From assembly GCF_009674725.1 (NCBI RefSeq), contig NZ_WKKH01000010.1:62001-126000 (forward strand): 64,000 nt of DNA, read 5' to 3'. Origin of the DNA: Pedobacter petrophilus. GTDB lineage: Bacteria > Bacteroidota > Bacteroidia > Sphingobacteriales > Sphingobacteriaceae. The notes under the pieces were generated by a model. That model was given only the letters and a program-made list of their open reading frames with translations, was not told the origin of the DNA and ran no database searches. Below are positions 19,415 through 28,700 of this stretch, piece by piece; the stretch's first letter is position 1, and the number at the start of each line of letters is the position of its first letter. The translations under genes and the position numbers were made by a program.

Positions 19415-19741
19415 CTATTTCAGCTTCTCGTTATTCTTGTGCCGGTCTGCATCGCGGATGCTTTTCTTTTCCAGGTTTTTTTCAAAGGCATCTGTTAAAT
19501 TGATTCCGGTTTGGTTCGCCAGACAAATCAGCACAAACATTACATCGGCCATTTCATCGGCAAGGTTTACCTCTTCATCGCTTTTTTTGAATGATTGTTC
19601 ACCATATTTCCGGGCCATAATCCGGGCCACCTCGCCAACCTCTTCCATTAAAATTGCCGTATTTGTGAGTTCATTAAAATACCTGATTCCTGTGGTATTG
19701 ATCCATTGATCTACTGTTTCTTGCGCCTCGTTAATGGTCAT
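19415..19741 (-). CDS. MazG-like nucleotide pyrophosphohydrolase
   Basis: The 108-residue protein has the all-alpha NTP-pyrophosphatase signature: EEVGEVARIM (EExxE) followed by NLADEMADVMFVL (ExxD), which bind Mg2+. Such proteins hydrolyse nucleoside triphosphates to monophosphates, often as house-cleaning enzymes. Start ATG at 19741. It is convergent with the DUF4286 gene. Confidence 0.9.
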   Translation of the reverse strand: MTINEAQETVDQWINTTGIRYFNELTNTAILMEEVGEVARIMARKYGEQSFKKSDEEVNLADEMADVMFVLICLANQTGINLTDAFEKNLEKKSIRDADRHKNNEKLK

Positions 19742-19837
19742 GTTTTTCTTTTAATTTTTACTGGGTTAAATTTCATAATTTAGGCTGATATAAAAATTTT
19801 TATTTCTTAAAATAGTACGCTAATCAAAATTGATCTT

Positions 19838-21247
19838 ATGACTACGCTCTTCAGTGAAAAACAACAAAAAGCAATCGAATCTATTTGGGTTTTAGGTGTA
19901 ATTGTAGCCTTGCTGCAAATCAGCTGCTACTTCATCAATAGCTACGGACCTGAGACTGTTACATATGATTACTTATGGAGGGTGCTAACCTGGTTTCTGG
20001 AAAGTTTGATTTTTGCCTGGTATTTTTACAAGAATAAAATGTTCTCTAAAGCCATCATCATTCAATTATTATTCTCTCCTTATTATATTTTCAAAGAAGA
20101 TTGGCCGAGTTTTATTGATTATCATTTCAATTTCACCAATAGCGCTTTACTTTATCAGGTTATTAATACGCTTTCTTTCCTGTTGCCAATTGCGATATTT
20201 GCTGTTTTCTACTTTAAAGCAGAAGCAAAACCTCCTCATATCTCTAAAATTAAGGCAACCATAATTCAACTTATCTTCACTCTAATTTTTTGTACAACCT
20301 TTTCTTCCGATCCAGATTCGTTGTATAATATTATCGGAAGTTTCAGCACCAGTAATCTCTATTTGAAAGATGCTTTAGTGTCTACTATATTTATCATCAT
20401 CTCATTAAAAATGATCTCGGTTTTAGTCGGATTCTTTTATCTGTCCAATAGAATTTATAGTACAAAACAAATTTTACATCCTTTAGATGAACAGGCCGTT
20501 ACCTCCAATTTCTTTAAATGGGGTTTTCTGATTAGTTACCCTATTTTACTGCTTTCGGTTTTAGATATGGGTTCTTCAGCCTTTTCAGTTTCTTTCTCCT
20601 TTTCATCTATCGGCTTCTCCACATTATTTTATATCACAGCTAATTTGGTTGTGCTTTTCCTCTGCGGAAGGTTTTTTGCCACGTTGATTCAATATCGAAA
20701 CTTTACGCTAAAACGTTACTTTGGTGTGGTGAATACATTGTCTATTTTACCGGTAATTAATCTGGCTACCTTCTTCTCTTTACTTTTCTTTAAGCAAAAC
20801 CCGGAAGCAACCAGCACCTATATCGATAAATTAAAACAGAATAGAAATGTGCACCTAATTATTTATTGTGCATTACTCACTTTGTATTACACCTATAATT
20901 ATTTCTCGCTAAATGCAGATTACAGAACTTTTGAGCCGCTTTACAAATTGCTGGTGTTTGGCCTATCGGTTATACTGCTGGCAAGATTTAAATGGAGCAC
21001 AAAAGTTATCCCATTTTTAGCCGTGATCATTTTATACTACGCTGACCTTAAAGACTTTTTCGACTTTGCAGATGGCCTCTGGCCTTTTGTTCAGAAAAAA
21101 TTAATCTCGTTTGTGTGGATTGGAACCGTGGCTATGATGATTACCTATTATATTATAGATTATATTCTTCATAAGTGCTTTTACACACCATATTTTGGAA
21201 AGCAAAACCGAGATGAGTTTGAAATCTATATTGATAAATTTAAATAA
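19838..21247 (+). CDS. Polytopic membrane protein of unknown function
   Basis: The 469-residue protein is dominated by about 11-12 hydrophobic helices separated by short loops. There is no recognisable catalytic or transport motif. A DEQAVTSNFFKWG segment near residue 220 and an aromatic-rich C-terminus are the only polar features. It is monocistronic; the next gene is convergent, 4 bp away. I cannot assign a family. Confidence 0.75.
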   Translation: MTTLFSEKQQKAIESIWVLGVIVALLQISCYFINSYGPETVTYDYLWRVLTWFLESLIFAWYFYKNKMFSKAIIIQLLFSPYYIFKEDWPSFIDYHFNFTNSALLYQVINTLSFLLPIAIFAVFYFKAEAKPPHISKIKATIIQLIFTLIFCTTFSSDPDSLYNIIGSFSTSNLYLKDALVSTIFIIISLKMISVLVGFFYLSNRIYSTKQILHPLDEQAVTSNFFKWGFLISYPILLLSVLDMGSSAFSVSFSFSSIGFSTLFYITANLVVLFLCGRFFATLIQYRNFTLKRYFGVVNTLSILPVINLATFFSLLFFKQNPEATSTYIDKLKQNRNVHLIIYCALLTLYYTYNYFSLNADYRTFEPLYKLLVFGLSVILLARFKWSTKVIPFLAVIILYYADLKDFFDFADGLWPFVQKKLISFVWIGTVAMMITYYIIDYILHKCFYTPYFGKQNRDEFEIYIDKFK

Positions 21248-21251
21248 TTGT

Positions 21252-21740
21252 CTACGATTTTCGTAGTATAATGGCCATCTTACCTCCGAAAAGACTTCTG
21301 TTATTGGAACGGTCAATGAGTTTAAAATCGAAAGCATATTTTCCATCAGCTGGTGCAGTAAATTTCTTACTTTCCGTTTCATACTCGTGCACAGTGTAAT
21401 GAACAGTACTGTCGCCTGTCGAACTGCTTTGATTATAAGATTCCTCCGTTTTTTTCGAATTGATCACATGATCTTCAGCATTTAAATTTAAGCTATCCAG
21501 AAGGAGGGATTTCCCCTTACTTTCTATATTGAACTTGACCTGGAATGCACCACCCTCATCTTTGCTACTTGTAGAAACTTTAGTCCAAATGGTTACTACA
21601 TCACCCTTTTTTAAACTCACGTTCTCTGCCGATACAATTTCGCCGTTTGCCAGTTCTAGTACTGTTAATTCTTTGCCAACAGGGTTACAAGAACTAAAAC
21701 CTAAAATAAATAGAACCGGAAATAAATAATTTTTAGACAT
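21252..21740 (-). CDS. Small lipoprotein, unknown function
   Basis: The 162-residue protein has a lipobox FSSC (Cys18) after a short signal peptide. The mature part is beta-rich (LKKGDVVTIWTKVSTSS, DGKYAFDFKLIDRSNNRS) and looks like a jelly-roll or Ig-like domain. It lies 15 bp downstream of the 409-codon lipoprotein frame on the same strand and is probably cotranscribed with it. Confidence 0.75.
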   Translation of the reverse strand: MSKNYLFPVLFILGFSSCNPVGKELTVLELANGEIVSAENVSLKKGDVVTIWTKVSTSSKDEGGAFQVKFNIESKGKSLLLDSLNLNAEDHVINSKKTEESYNQSSSTGDSTVHYTVHEYETESKKFTAPADGKYAFDFKLIDRSNNRSLFGGKMAIILRKS

Positions 21741-21755
21741 ATCAGGGCGGAATCG

Positions 21756-22937
21756 TTATGGGTTAACAGTTGTATTTAAAGTATAGTGCTTGCTAAAATG
21801 GCTGAACATTTTAACAAAAAAATCAGCGTTAGATGGCGTTAGCTCTTTATCCGTTTTGAGCATAAAATTTCTTCCCTTGTAATCAACCGGACAAAAAACA
21901 GTTGTGAAAGTATGGGCTGAATATCCATCATTAACTTTTGAACTATTTGTAACTACATAACAGCCTGTTTCTTCTTTTAATTGATAAGCATATTGGCTGT
22001 TTAAGTTTAAAATTAACTGAGAAGAATTATAGTCTGGCTCAATAACCTGATTATTTTTAATCTGATCGATGCTTTTATAGAAACTAAGTAAAGCTTCCTG
22101 AGAAGGACTAAACAACTCTACAAAAGTATAGTTACCCGGTGTTCGTGGAGAAACCTGGTCATTTGGATCAAGAAAAAATTTAAGCTCCTTTTCAATTTTC
22201 CTGAACATGTTATTTACCCAATTCACTTCTAAAACAGGCATATTTTGAACATACTCATTCCAGGATGTAAATTTAGCCGGCGGATAATTTGTAGCCGTTA
22301 AGCTTTTTGCATGTTTTAACAAATGTACAGCAAGTTCGAGCTTTTGCTTTTTAGGGTATTTTTGAGTCCAGCTGATTTCAGCTTTATAAAAGAGAAAACA
22401 TTTTTTTGCCTCATCATATTGGATGTTATAGGTAAAGAACGTTTCGCCCTGATCGTAAATAATACTATTTTCATCTTCATAGTAAACTGCATCTATTCTT
22501 TCATCACCTTTTTTCAAATCAGCTATAGAAAAGCGTTTCGAATCATTTGCCGGGATGAAGTAAACCTGCTCTGAATAGAGCCCTTCATTTTTACTAAAAA
22601 AATCACCTAAATTTATACTTAGAAAACTGGTGTCGATCTTTGCAAGATCTATATTTCCTAATACAACTTCTTCGGGAGTAACTTTTTCCACTTCAAAATC
22701 ACAACCCTCAGGGATGGTTAATGAATAAATTTTATCTATTAAAACTGTTTTTAAAGGCAGTTTTAAACTCATGATTCTTTGATATTCAACTTTAGAAACC
22801 TCTTCAATATCATCAACTGTAGAATCTTCACTATCATCCGATTTTACAATTCGTTTGCATCCACAAAAACATATGGCAAGTAATACTATAAAAACAGAGA
22901 ATTTTTTAACGAAGAAATTGGAGCGTATATTCATCAT
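21756..22937 (-). CDS. Lipoprotein of unknown function (about 393 residues)
   Basis: The open frame reaches ATG 22985, but I place the start at ATG 22937 (another ATG follows at 22934). From there the protein begins MMNIRSNFFVKKF, then a hydrophobic stretch and lipobox CFCGC. The upstream start would lie before the perfect -7 element TATATTTG at 22956-22963. The mature protein has an acidic region (SDDSEDSTVDDIEEVSK) and no recognised domain. It shares a probable operon with the small lipoprotein downstream. Confidence 0.75.
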   Translation of the reverse strand: MMNIRSNFFVKKFSVFIVLLAICFCGCKRIVKSDDSEDSTVDDIEEVSKVEYQRIMSLKLPLKTVLIDKIYSLTIPEGCDFEVEKVTPEEVVLGNIDLAKIDTSFLSINLGDFFSKNEGLYSEQVYFIPANDSKRFSIADLKKGDERIDAVYYEDENSIIYDQGETFFTYNIQYDEAKKCFLFYKAEISWTQKYPKKQKLELAVHLLKHAKSLTATNYPPAKFTSWNEYVQNMPVLEVNWVNNMFRKIEKELKFFLDPNDQVSPRTPGNYTFVELFSPSQEALLSFYKSIDQIKNNQVIEPDYNSSQLILNLNSQYAYQLKEETGCYVVTNSSKVNDGYSAHTFTTVFCPVDYKGRNFMLKTDKELTPSNADFFVKMFSHFSKHYTLNTTVNP

Positions 22938-22955
22938 AAGTTTTTTGAAGATAAT

Positions 22956-22963
22956 CAAATATA
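22956..22963 (-). promoter_or_regulatory. -7 promoter element of the lipoprotein operon
   Basis: Reading the minus strand, TATATTTG matches TAnnTTTG exactly. Transcription would begin near 22950, giving a leader of roughly 12 nt before ATG 22937; this also argues against the upstream start at 22985. Confidence 0.5.
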
Positions 22964-23044
22964 GAATTAAAGCTGTATAATTCAATCCCTTCGCCAGTAA
23001 ACAGCGCCTAAATCTTGCAGACCCTTTTTATAATCCTTAAATTG

Positions 23045-24586
23045 CTATTGTTGCTCTTCTATTATTTCGGCTTCAATGATTGGATTAATATTAATTTTGG
23101 CACCTTCCAATAAAAATACTCTGGTACCAAATTCTCTCGAATATGGATTTTTCACTTCGCCAATTTGGGTAATTCTGTTAAAAATAGGTTTTTCCTTTTC
23201 GCGCCTGGGGTCTTCCTCATCTACCGGACGAATCAGGATCAAATCCTTTATCGGCTTTTTCATCTCGAACCAATGCAAATAATCATCACTATAGGCTACT
23301 GCTCCGATATTGGGATATTTAGAATAATAATTTATCGCACCTGCCTGTCCGTAATTATCGGCACGTACCAGAACCACGCTTTTATCCTTAACTCTGCTAT
23401 ATGCCATATCTGTCAAATGTGCAATTTCCTTCCAACCTTGCATATCGGCATAATCCTGAGGAAGCTGATGGTTTTTTCCATCTTCCCATCGCAAGACCCC
23501 CACCCTTTCAAATCGCTGATGGCTTTTAATAATCTGAGCAGGTGAATATACTGGCATAAGCAAGGGGAGCACATATACAAATGACGCTATAGTAAAAAAC
23601 ACCACTATGCCCTGCAAGATATACCGTTTTGATAATACCCGGCCGAAAAACAGGGCACCAAAACACAGCAGTACCGGATAAAGCCCTAAAGTATAATAGT
23701 CTTTTCCTTTGAAATAGACAAATACCAACATGGTAAAAAGATAGGTAAATATTACCCAACGATATTTTACGAATGACTGATGCCAGATTAAAACGAAAAT
23801 ACCTGCAAGGAGGAAAAAGATGGAATTGATGAAAAACAAAAATTGGCCGATCAGGAAATTTTTTAAAGAAACGTTTACCAGCTGATATTTCTGCAACAGT
23901 TTCATATGGTGTAATACCGGGAAGCCATGGTTGATCTGCCAGATGATATTGGGAAGTGCAACTAAAACCCCGGCCAGAAGTGCAAAATAAAAATGTTTTT
24001 GCGTAAATATTTTCCTTTGCCTGCCGATTAAAATGGCGGGCAATAGGCCAATAACCAGAAACAGGATATTGTATTTATTCAAAAAACCAATGGCAATGGT
24101 AATGGCGACAAAATACAGATATTGTGGCTGCTCATTATCAAAATAACGGATCAGATAATAGAAAACTGCTGTCCAGGCCAAAACATCGAATGAATTTGGT
24201 TGATAAAGTGTATTTAACCTTAAAAAGACTGAGCAGATCATCGCAACGCAGACCAAACATTTTGACATCAAATTGCCGTTAATGGCGCCGACAATTTTCC
24301 AGCAATACACCATTGTCAATGCTCCGAAAAATGCCGGAACAAAACGTACAAGGTAAAACCCACCTCCAAATAACTTAATGAATATCGAAAAAACAGAAAT
24401 TAACGGCGGTACTGAAGTAAATCCAAAGTCGGGGTGATGGGCCTGATCCAGATACAAGAATTCATCGCGGTGAAAATCGTAAACTGAATTTACCAGTACA
24501 AAAGATAAAACTAACTTTAAAACTATAAAAAATACAAGATAACTATACTCTTTCAACCGGTCCGGATTTGTGCCTTCCATATTCAT
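23045..24586 (-). CDS. GT39/ArnT-like membrane glycosyltransferase
   Basis: This 513-residue protein has about 10-11 transmembrane helices and the first-loop motif FHRDEFLYLDQ, followed by GFTSVPPLISVF. That is the pattern of the PMT_2/dolichyl-phosphate-mannose mannosyltransferase-like family, where the acidic residue after Arg is catalytic. Such enzymes transfer a sugar from a polyprenyl-phosphate donor on the periplasmic side. The C-terminal 130 residues form a soluble domain. Acceptor and donor are unknown. Confidence 0.88.
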   Translation of the reverse strand: MNMEGTNPDRLKEYSYLVFFIVLKLVLSFVLVNSVYDFHRDEFLYLDQAHHPDFGFTSVPPLISVFSIFIKLFGGGFYLVRFVPAFFGALTMVYCWKIVGAINGNLMSKCLVCVAMICSVFLRLNTLYQPNSFDVLAWTAVFYYLIRYFDNEQPQYLYFVAITIAIGFLNKYNILFLVIGLLPAILIGRQRKIFTQKHFYFALLAGVLVALPNIIWQINHGFPVLHHMKLLQKYQLVNVSLKNFLIGQFLFFINSIFFLLAGIFVLIWHQSFVKYRWVIFTYLFTMLVFVYFKGKDYYTLGLYPVLLCFGALFFGRVLSKRYILQGIVVFFTIASFVYVLPLLMPVYSPAQIIKSHQRFERVGVLRWEDGKNHQLPQDYADMQGWKEIAHLTDMAYSRVKDKSVVLVRADNYGQAGAINYYSKYPNIGAVAYSDDYLHWFEMKKPIKDLILIRPVDEEDPRREKEKPIFNRITQIGEVKNPYSREFGTRVFLLEGAKININPIIEAEIIEEQQ

Positions 24587-24671
24587 TTAAACTCAAAAGT
24601 CTTGGAAATAATTAATTATGCGTTTTGATAGTCTTTTGTTTAAATAGTTACGGCTCTTGTGTTTAATTAAT

Positions 24672-25124
24672 TTATTCCTTGCTTTTTGTATCAATTACAA
24701 TTGTAACTGGCCCATCATTTAACAAAGCAATCTTCATATCCGCACCGAAAATTCCGGTCTGGATTTTCTTCCCCGTTAAAGCCGCCAGTTTCTCAATCAT
24801 TTTTTCGTAAAGCGGAATGGCGAAATCCGGCCTTGCCGCCCTTGTAAAACCTGGTCGGTTGCCTTTTTTTGTGGCTGCAAATAAGGTAAACTGGCTAATT
24901 AACAAGATATTTCCATCTACATCTGCCAGGGCTCTATTCATCATCTCGTTTTCATCGTTAAAAATGCGCATGCCTACAATCTTTTGTGCTAACCAGTCTA
25001 AATCTTCATTCGTGTCCACAGCCTCAATACCTAAAAGCACCAGGAAACCCATTTCAATCTGGCCGGTAACTATTCCATCAACCGTGCAACTTGCTTGTGT
25101 AACTCTTTGTAAAACTGCCCGCAT
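24672..25124 (-). CDS. dtd: D-aminoacyl-tRNA deacylase
   Basis: Dtd removes D-amino acids (and glycine from tRNA-Ala) mischarged on tRNA. The 150-residue length is typical, and both signature motifs are present: LISQFTLFA and NDGPVTIVID (the GP dipeptide that enforces chirality). The start MRAVLQRVTQASC is also diagnostic. It diverges from the lipoprotein gene that starts 31 bp away. Confidence 0.97.
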   Translation of the reverse strand: MRAVLQRVTQASCTVDGIVTGQIEMGFLVLLGIEAVDTNEDLDWLAQKIVGMRIFNDENEMMNRALADVDGNILLISQFTLFAATKKGNRPGFTRAARPDFAIPLYEKMIEKLAALTGKKIQTGIFGADMKIALLNDGPVTIVIDTKSKE

Positions 25125-25131
25125 TTTATCT

Positions 25132-25139
25132 TACCTTTG
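25132..25139 (+). promoter_or_regulatory. -7 promoter element of the 25155-28590 gene pair
   Basis: TACCTTTG matches TAnnTTTG, 15 nt before ATG 25155. A second match, TAACTTTG at 25145-25152, lies only 2 nt before the ATG and could serve a leaderless start. Confidence 0.5.
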
Positions 25140-25154
25140 CCCCATAACTTTGGT

Positions 25155-26180
25155 ATGCGCAAGATAAGTATTTTAGTGATTGCTGTGTTTCTGTTATTCG
25201 GCTGTAAGCAGAAATCGATAGTTCATCCTACCTTTTATTTTTGGAAAACGGATTACCATAATACTAAATCTGAAACCCAATATCTTAATCAGTTCAAATC
25301 AAAAGCGCTCTATGTTCGGATCATGGATGTGGACTTCGATCCAGACCGACAGCAGGCTGTTCCTGTTTCTCCAATAAGATTTTCAGACCAATTGCCTCCG
25401 CAAGTAGAGATTATTCCAGTGGTTTTTCTGGTTAACCGAATATTTTATGATACGGACCCGAACAAAACTAAAATCCTCGCTAAACGGATTGCCAGTTTTG
25501 TAGATGCCAAAGTAAAGCAGGCGGGAAAACAGGATTATGCAGAACTTCAAATCGATTGCGACTGGACAAAAACTACCCGCGATCAGTATTTTGAATTTCT
25601 TAAACAGCTGAAAAATCAGCCCTTGCTGAAAGGGAAAATCATTTCAGTTACGCTCCGCCTGCACCAGGTAAAAAATGTGGTAACCAGTGGGATTCCACCC
25701 GTAGCAAAAGCAATGCTGATGTGTTACAATATGGGAAACCTGCGTAAATATGGTGATCAGAATTCTATTCTCGATCAACATGAAATGAATCTTTACCTGA
25801 AAGATTTTCTTAAAAACTATCCATTAAAACTGGATGTGGCGCTACCGCTTTTTGAGTGGGCCGTAGTATTCAGAAATAGAGAATATGCCGGAATTTCCAA
25901 ACGGATTAATAAAACCCGACTTCAGGATAAAAGATTATTCAGGCAGCGGGGAAACTCAATTTTGTACGACCTGTTGATGGATGATCCTGCTGCGGGATTA
26001 AAACAAGGCGATGTGGTGAGATGGGAGGAAATTTCTGCTAAAGATTTACTTTCTACATCCACTTTTTTATCGCGATATTTGAAACCAGCAGAACGAAATC
26101 TAGTTTTCTATCACCTTGAAACCGATCTTTTAAAACATTTTACCCATGAAGACCTTCAAAAAGTTATCGCTAATTTTTAG
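25155..26180 (+). CDS. Lipoprotein, possible glycoside-hydrolase-like TIM barrel
   Basis: I start at ATG 25155; the longer frame would begin with TTG at 25137, inside the promoter element. The 341-residue product has a signal peptide and lipobox LLFGC (Cys17). The mature part alternates strands and helices, with ELQIDCDWTKTTRDQYFEFL and a following MLMCYNMG that recall a TIM-barrel hydrolase site. The family is not recognised with certainty. The stop overlaps the next gene by 35 bp, so the two are coupled. Confidence 0.75.
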   Translation: MRKISILVIAVFLLFGCKQKSIVHPTFYFWKTDYHNTKSETQYLNQFKSKALYVRIMDVDFDPDRQQAVPVSPIRFSDQLPPQVEIIPVVFLVNRIFYDTDPNKTKILAKRIASFVDAKVKQAGKQDYAELQIDCDWTKTTRDQYFEFLKQLKNQPLLKGKIISVTLRLHQVKNVVTSGIPPVAKAMLMCYNMGNLRKYGDQNSILDQHEMNLYLKDFLKNYPLKLDVALPLFEWAVVFRNREYAGISKRINKTRLQDKRLFRQRGNSILYDLLMDDPAAGLKQGDVVRWEEISAKDLLSTSTFLSRYLKPAERNLVFYHLETDLLKHFTHEDLQKVIANF

Positions 26181-28590
26181 CGTTTTCTTACTTACATTCT
26201 TTGGCGAAATCGCTGTTAACATTGCCTGCGGCGGAGAAGTTGATCCTTATGATTACTATATTTCTTACTTCCATAATAATGTACAGGGAGATGAATACAC
26301 ACCTTTTGCATTCAATCAAATGGCGTATTTAAATAGTGAGGAAAATATTGTAAGTGAGCCGGAAATTAACAGTGCCGAATGGGCTAAACACCTGGACGTT
26401 AAACCAGAAGACGTTCAGAAAATCATGTACAATGTAGATAGCGCTACAAATATTAAACTGAATCATTTCGACGGTGAGGTTTCATCCCTACCCGATAGCT
26501 TACAAAAAAATACTTTTATCCAGGCTTTAGGAAAAAATAAAAATGCACTGAAATATTATGATTTCGCTAAAAGTACTGAACCATTTGCCAATGTTAATTT
26601 TGATCTATGGGATCCCAAACCAAGGGATACCACTGCGATGAGTGACTTAGCAACAGTAGCCTTGAAACTAACTGCAGCGGAAAAGGATAACTTTTTAAAG
26701 ATCCGTTATGCTTACCAGGCCGAAAGAATGTTTCATTATGCTGGCTTACATACCGAAAGCAAAAACGTTTATGATCAATTTATCAAAACGAATAAGACCA
26801 AAAGTGCGGTAAAAGGATGGGCGTTGGCGCTTTATGCGGGATCGATAAGGAGATTAGGAAATCCGGAAGAATCTGCTTTTCTCTTTTCGAAAGTTTTCAC
26901 CACTAATCCCGAGCGAAGAATCCAGGCTTATAAAAACTATTATTATAATAGTGCTCCCGTAAATGGCGCTTTAAAATATGCCAAAACAAATGATGAAAAA
27001 GCAAGCATCTGGGCCATCAATGGTTTCGGAAATCCAGATTTTAATATCGAAAGCTTAACCAAAGTTTATCAGTACGAACCGAAAAGTCAGCTAAATGGTG
27101 CTTTGCTTGTTCGGGAAGTAAATAAATTGGAACAAGCTTTAATTAAAGATAGCGACCTTGCCAAAATCTCCTATCAATATTATTTTGATAATAGTGAGAA
27201 CTCAAAATACAGGGATAGTGTTAAAAACCTCAACTTAAAACAGCTTCACCAGGTAAAGGATTTCGCCCTAAAACTGGCTTCCGAAAATAAATATCCACAA
27301 CCAGAACTTGGCACTTTAACAGCCGCATACTTATCCTGGATGGAAAATAAAGATCTAGAAGCAGCAGATTATCTTGCAAAGCTGAACCCAAATAAACTTC
27401 CGGAAAAGTTACGCGATCAATACCGGATAACTGATCTATTGATCAAAGCCAAAAACATTAAAAAAGGCAATCTATTCAATGAGAATGACCTGTTACCTGC
27501 TTTGAAATGGCTGGATGAAAAACGATTTGCAGAAAATAAAACCGTAAGAAACGGACAATATGACGACTGGGGAAGTGAGGATAAACGCTTTACCAAAACC
27601 ACCAGAAATTTTTATCAGCAAATATTAGCCCCTGCTTATTTGAAAATGGGCGATACCGCAAAGGCAGCTTTAGCGATGGTTAAGGGAGATCTATCCTATA
27701 ACCTTATGAAGAATAATTCACTTTTCGATAACATGAGTTATCCGAGCACTTCATTTTGGCGACAATATTTGAGTCCGAAAAGTATGCAGGCCCTTGCAAA
27801 CTATAAAACCAAAGCAAACGGCAATGATGTGGTTGCCTTATTGGCGAAAGCCTTAAATAAACTGAGCGATGATGAATTTTATGAGCTCTGGGGAACCACC
27901 TATTTAAGAACCCATCAATACGGCAAAGCGGTTCAAATGTTTGCGAAATTATCGCCTGGTTATAATTATTCAAGCCCGACCAATTGGTATGCCGATGATG
28001 CGAATGGCAAATTATATTCAAATCCGTTTATTCAAACCCTTAACGACTATCCGAAAAAATATGTGGTTGCAAAAGCTTCAGTCACTAAAAAAGCCTTTGC
28101 TGTAGAAATGCTCCGGTTACAAAAACTGACCATCAGTGATAAAAAGAATGCTGCGCTTTACTATTATAAAATGGCCAATGCGGTTTATCAAACGGGTTAT
28201 TTTGGCAATAGCTGGTTTTTGATCAGTTATGATTGGTCATCATACGATAATAGCAGTGCTGCAAAGTTTGGCTACGATGTGGATTATAAAAAAGCACAAA
28301 CCGCTAAAGCCTGGTATTTAAAAGCCAGAGCTTTAAGTACAAATGCAGATTTTAAGGCGAAATGTACTTTCATGCTGGCCAAATGCGCACAAAAACAAAT
28401 TATCTTAAATTCCGGTCTAAACTCTTTCAGTTATTGGGACAAAAAAGATGTGAAGTACAAAAACTTCATCAATGCGAATTACAATAACCCGTACTTTAAA
28501 GAATTGAAGTTGAAGTACAGTAAAACGCCTTTTTATCAGGTTGCCGCCGGAGAATGTAGTTATCTTGGAGATTTTATTGCCGGGAAGTAA
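26146..28590 (+). CDS. Large exported protein of unknown function
   Basis: This 814-residue protein has a signal peptide ending near IAVNIACGGE, with a Cys that could be lipidated. The long helical body is rich in Asn, Lys and Tyr, with TPR-like helices (FLKIRYAYQAERMFHYAG; ALYYYKMANAVYQTGYFG). It begins inside the last codons of the upstream lipoprotein gene (35-bp overlap), so the two act together or are at least made together. I know of no function for the family. Confidence 0.8.
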   Translation: MKTFKKLSLIFSVFLLTFFGEIAVNIACGGEVDPYDYYISYFHNNVQGDEYTPFAFNQMAYLNSEENIVSEPEINSAEWAKHLDVKPEDVQKIMYNVDSATNIKLNHFDGEVSSLPDSLQKNTFIQALGKNKNALKYYDFAKSTEPFANVNFDLWDPKPRDTTAMSDLATVALKLTAAEKDNFLKIRYAYQAERMFHYAGLHTESKNVYDQFIKTNKTKSAVKGWALALYAGSIRRLGNPEESAFLFSKVFTTNPERRIQAYKNYYYNSAPVNGALKYAKTNDEKASIWAINGFGNPDFNIESLTKVYQYEPKSQLNGALLVREVNKLEQALIKDSDLAKISYQYYFDNSENSKYRDSVKNLNLKQLHQVKDFALKLASENKYPQPELGTLTAAYLSWMENKDLEAADYLAKLNPNKLPEKLRDQYRITDLLIKAKNIKKGNLFNENDLLPALKWLDEKRFAENKTVRNGQYDDWGSEDKRFTKTTRNFYQQILAPAYLKMGDTAKAALAMVKGDLSYNLMKNNSLFDNMSYPSTSFWRQYLSPKSMQALANYKTKANGNDVVALLAKALNKLSDDEFYELWGTTYLRTHQYGKAVQMFAKLSPGYNYSSPTNWYADDANGKLYSNPFIQTLNDYPKKYVVAKASVTKKAFAVEMLRLQKLTISDKKNAALYYYKMANAVYQTGYFGNSWFLISYDWSSYDNSSAAKFGYDVDYKKAQTAKAWYLKARALSTNADFKAKCTFMLAKCAQKQIILNSGLNSFSYWDKKDVKYKNFINANYNNPYFKELKLKYSKTPFYQVAAGECSYLGDFIAGK

Positions 28591-28700
28591 GGGTTAGCGC
28601 TTAAGGCGGAAAAACTGTCGCATAAAATCCGGCTAACAAACATTGACAAAAAACGATGAACAATGGACGAAAAACGATTAACGATAAACTATTTTCCTCC

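Noticed and set aside
24672..25124. Functional link between dtd (tRNA quality control) and the RNA-repair locus
   Set aside because: They are 33 kb apart with unrelated neighbours; dtd is a common housekeeping gene.
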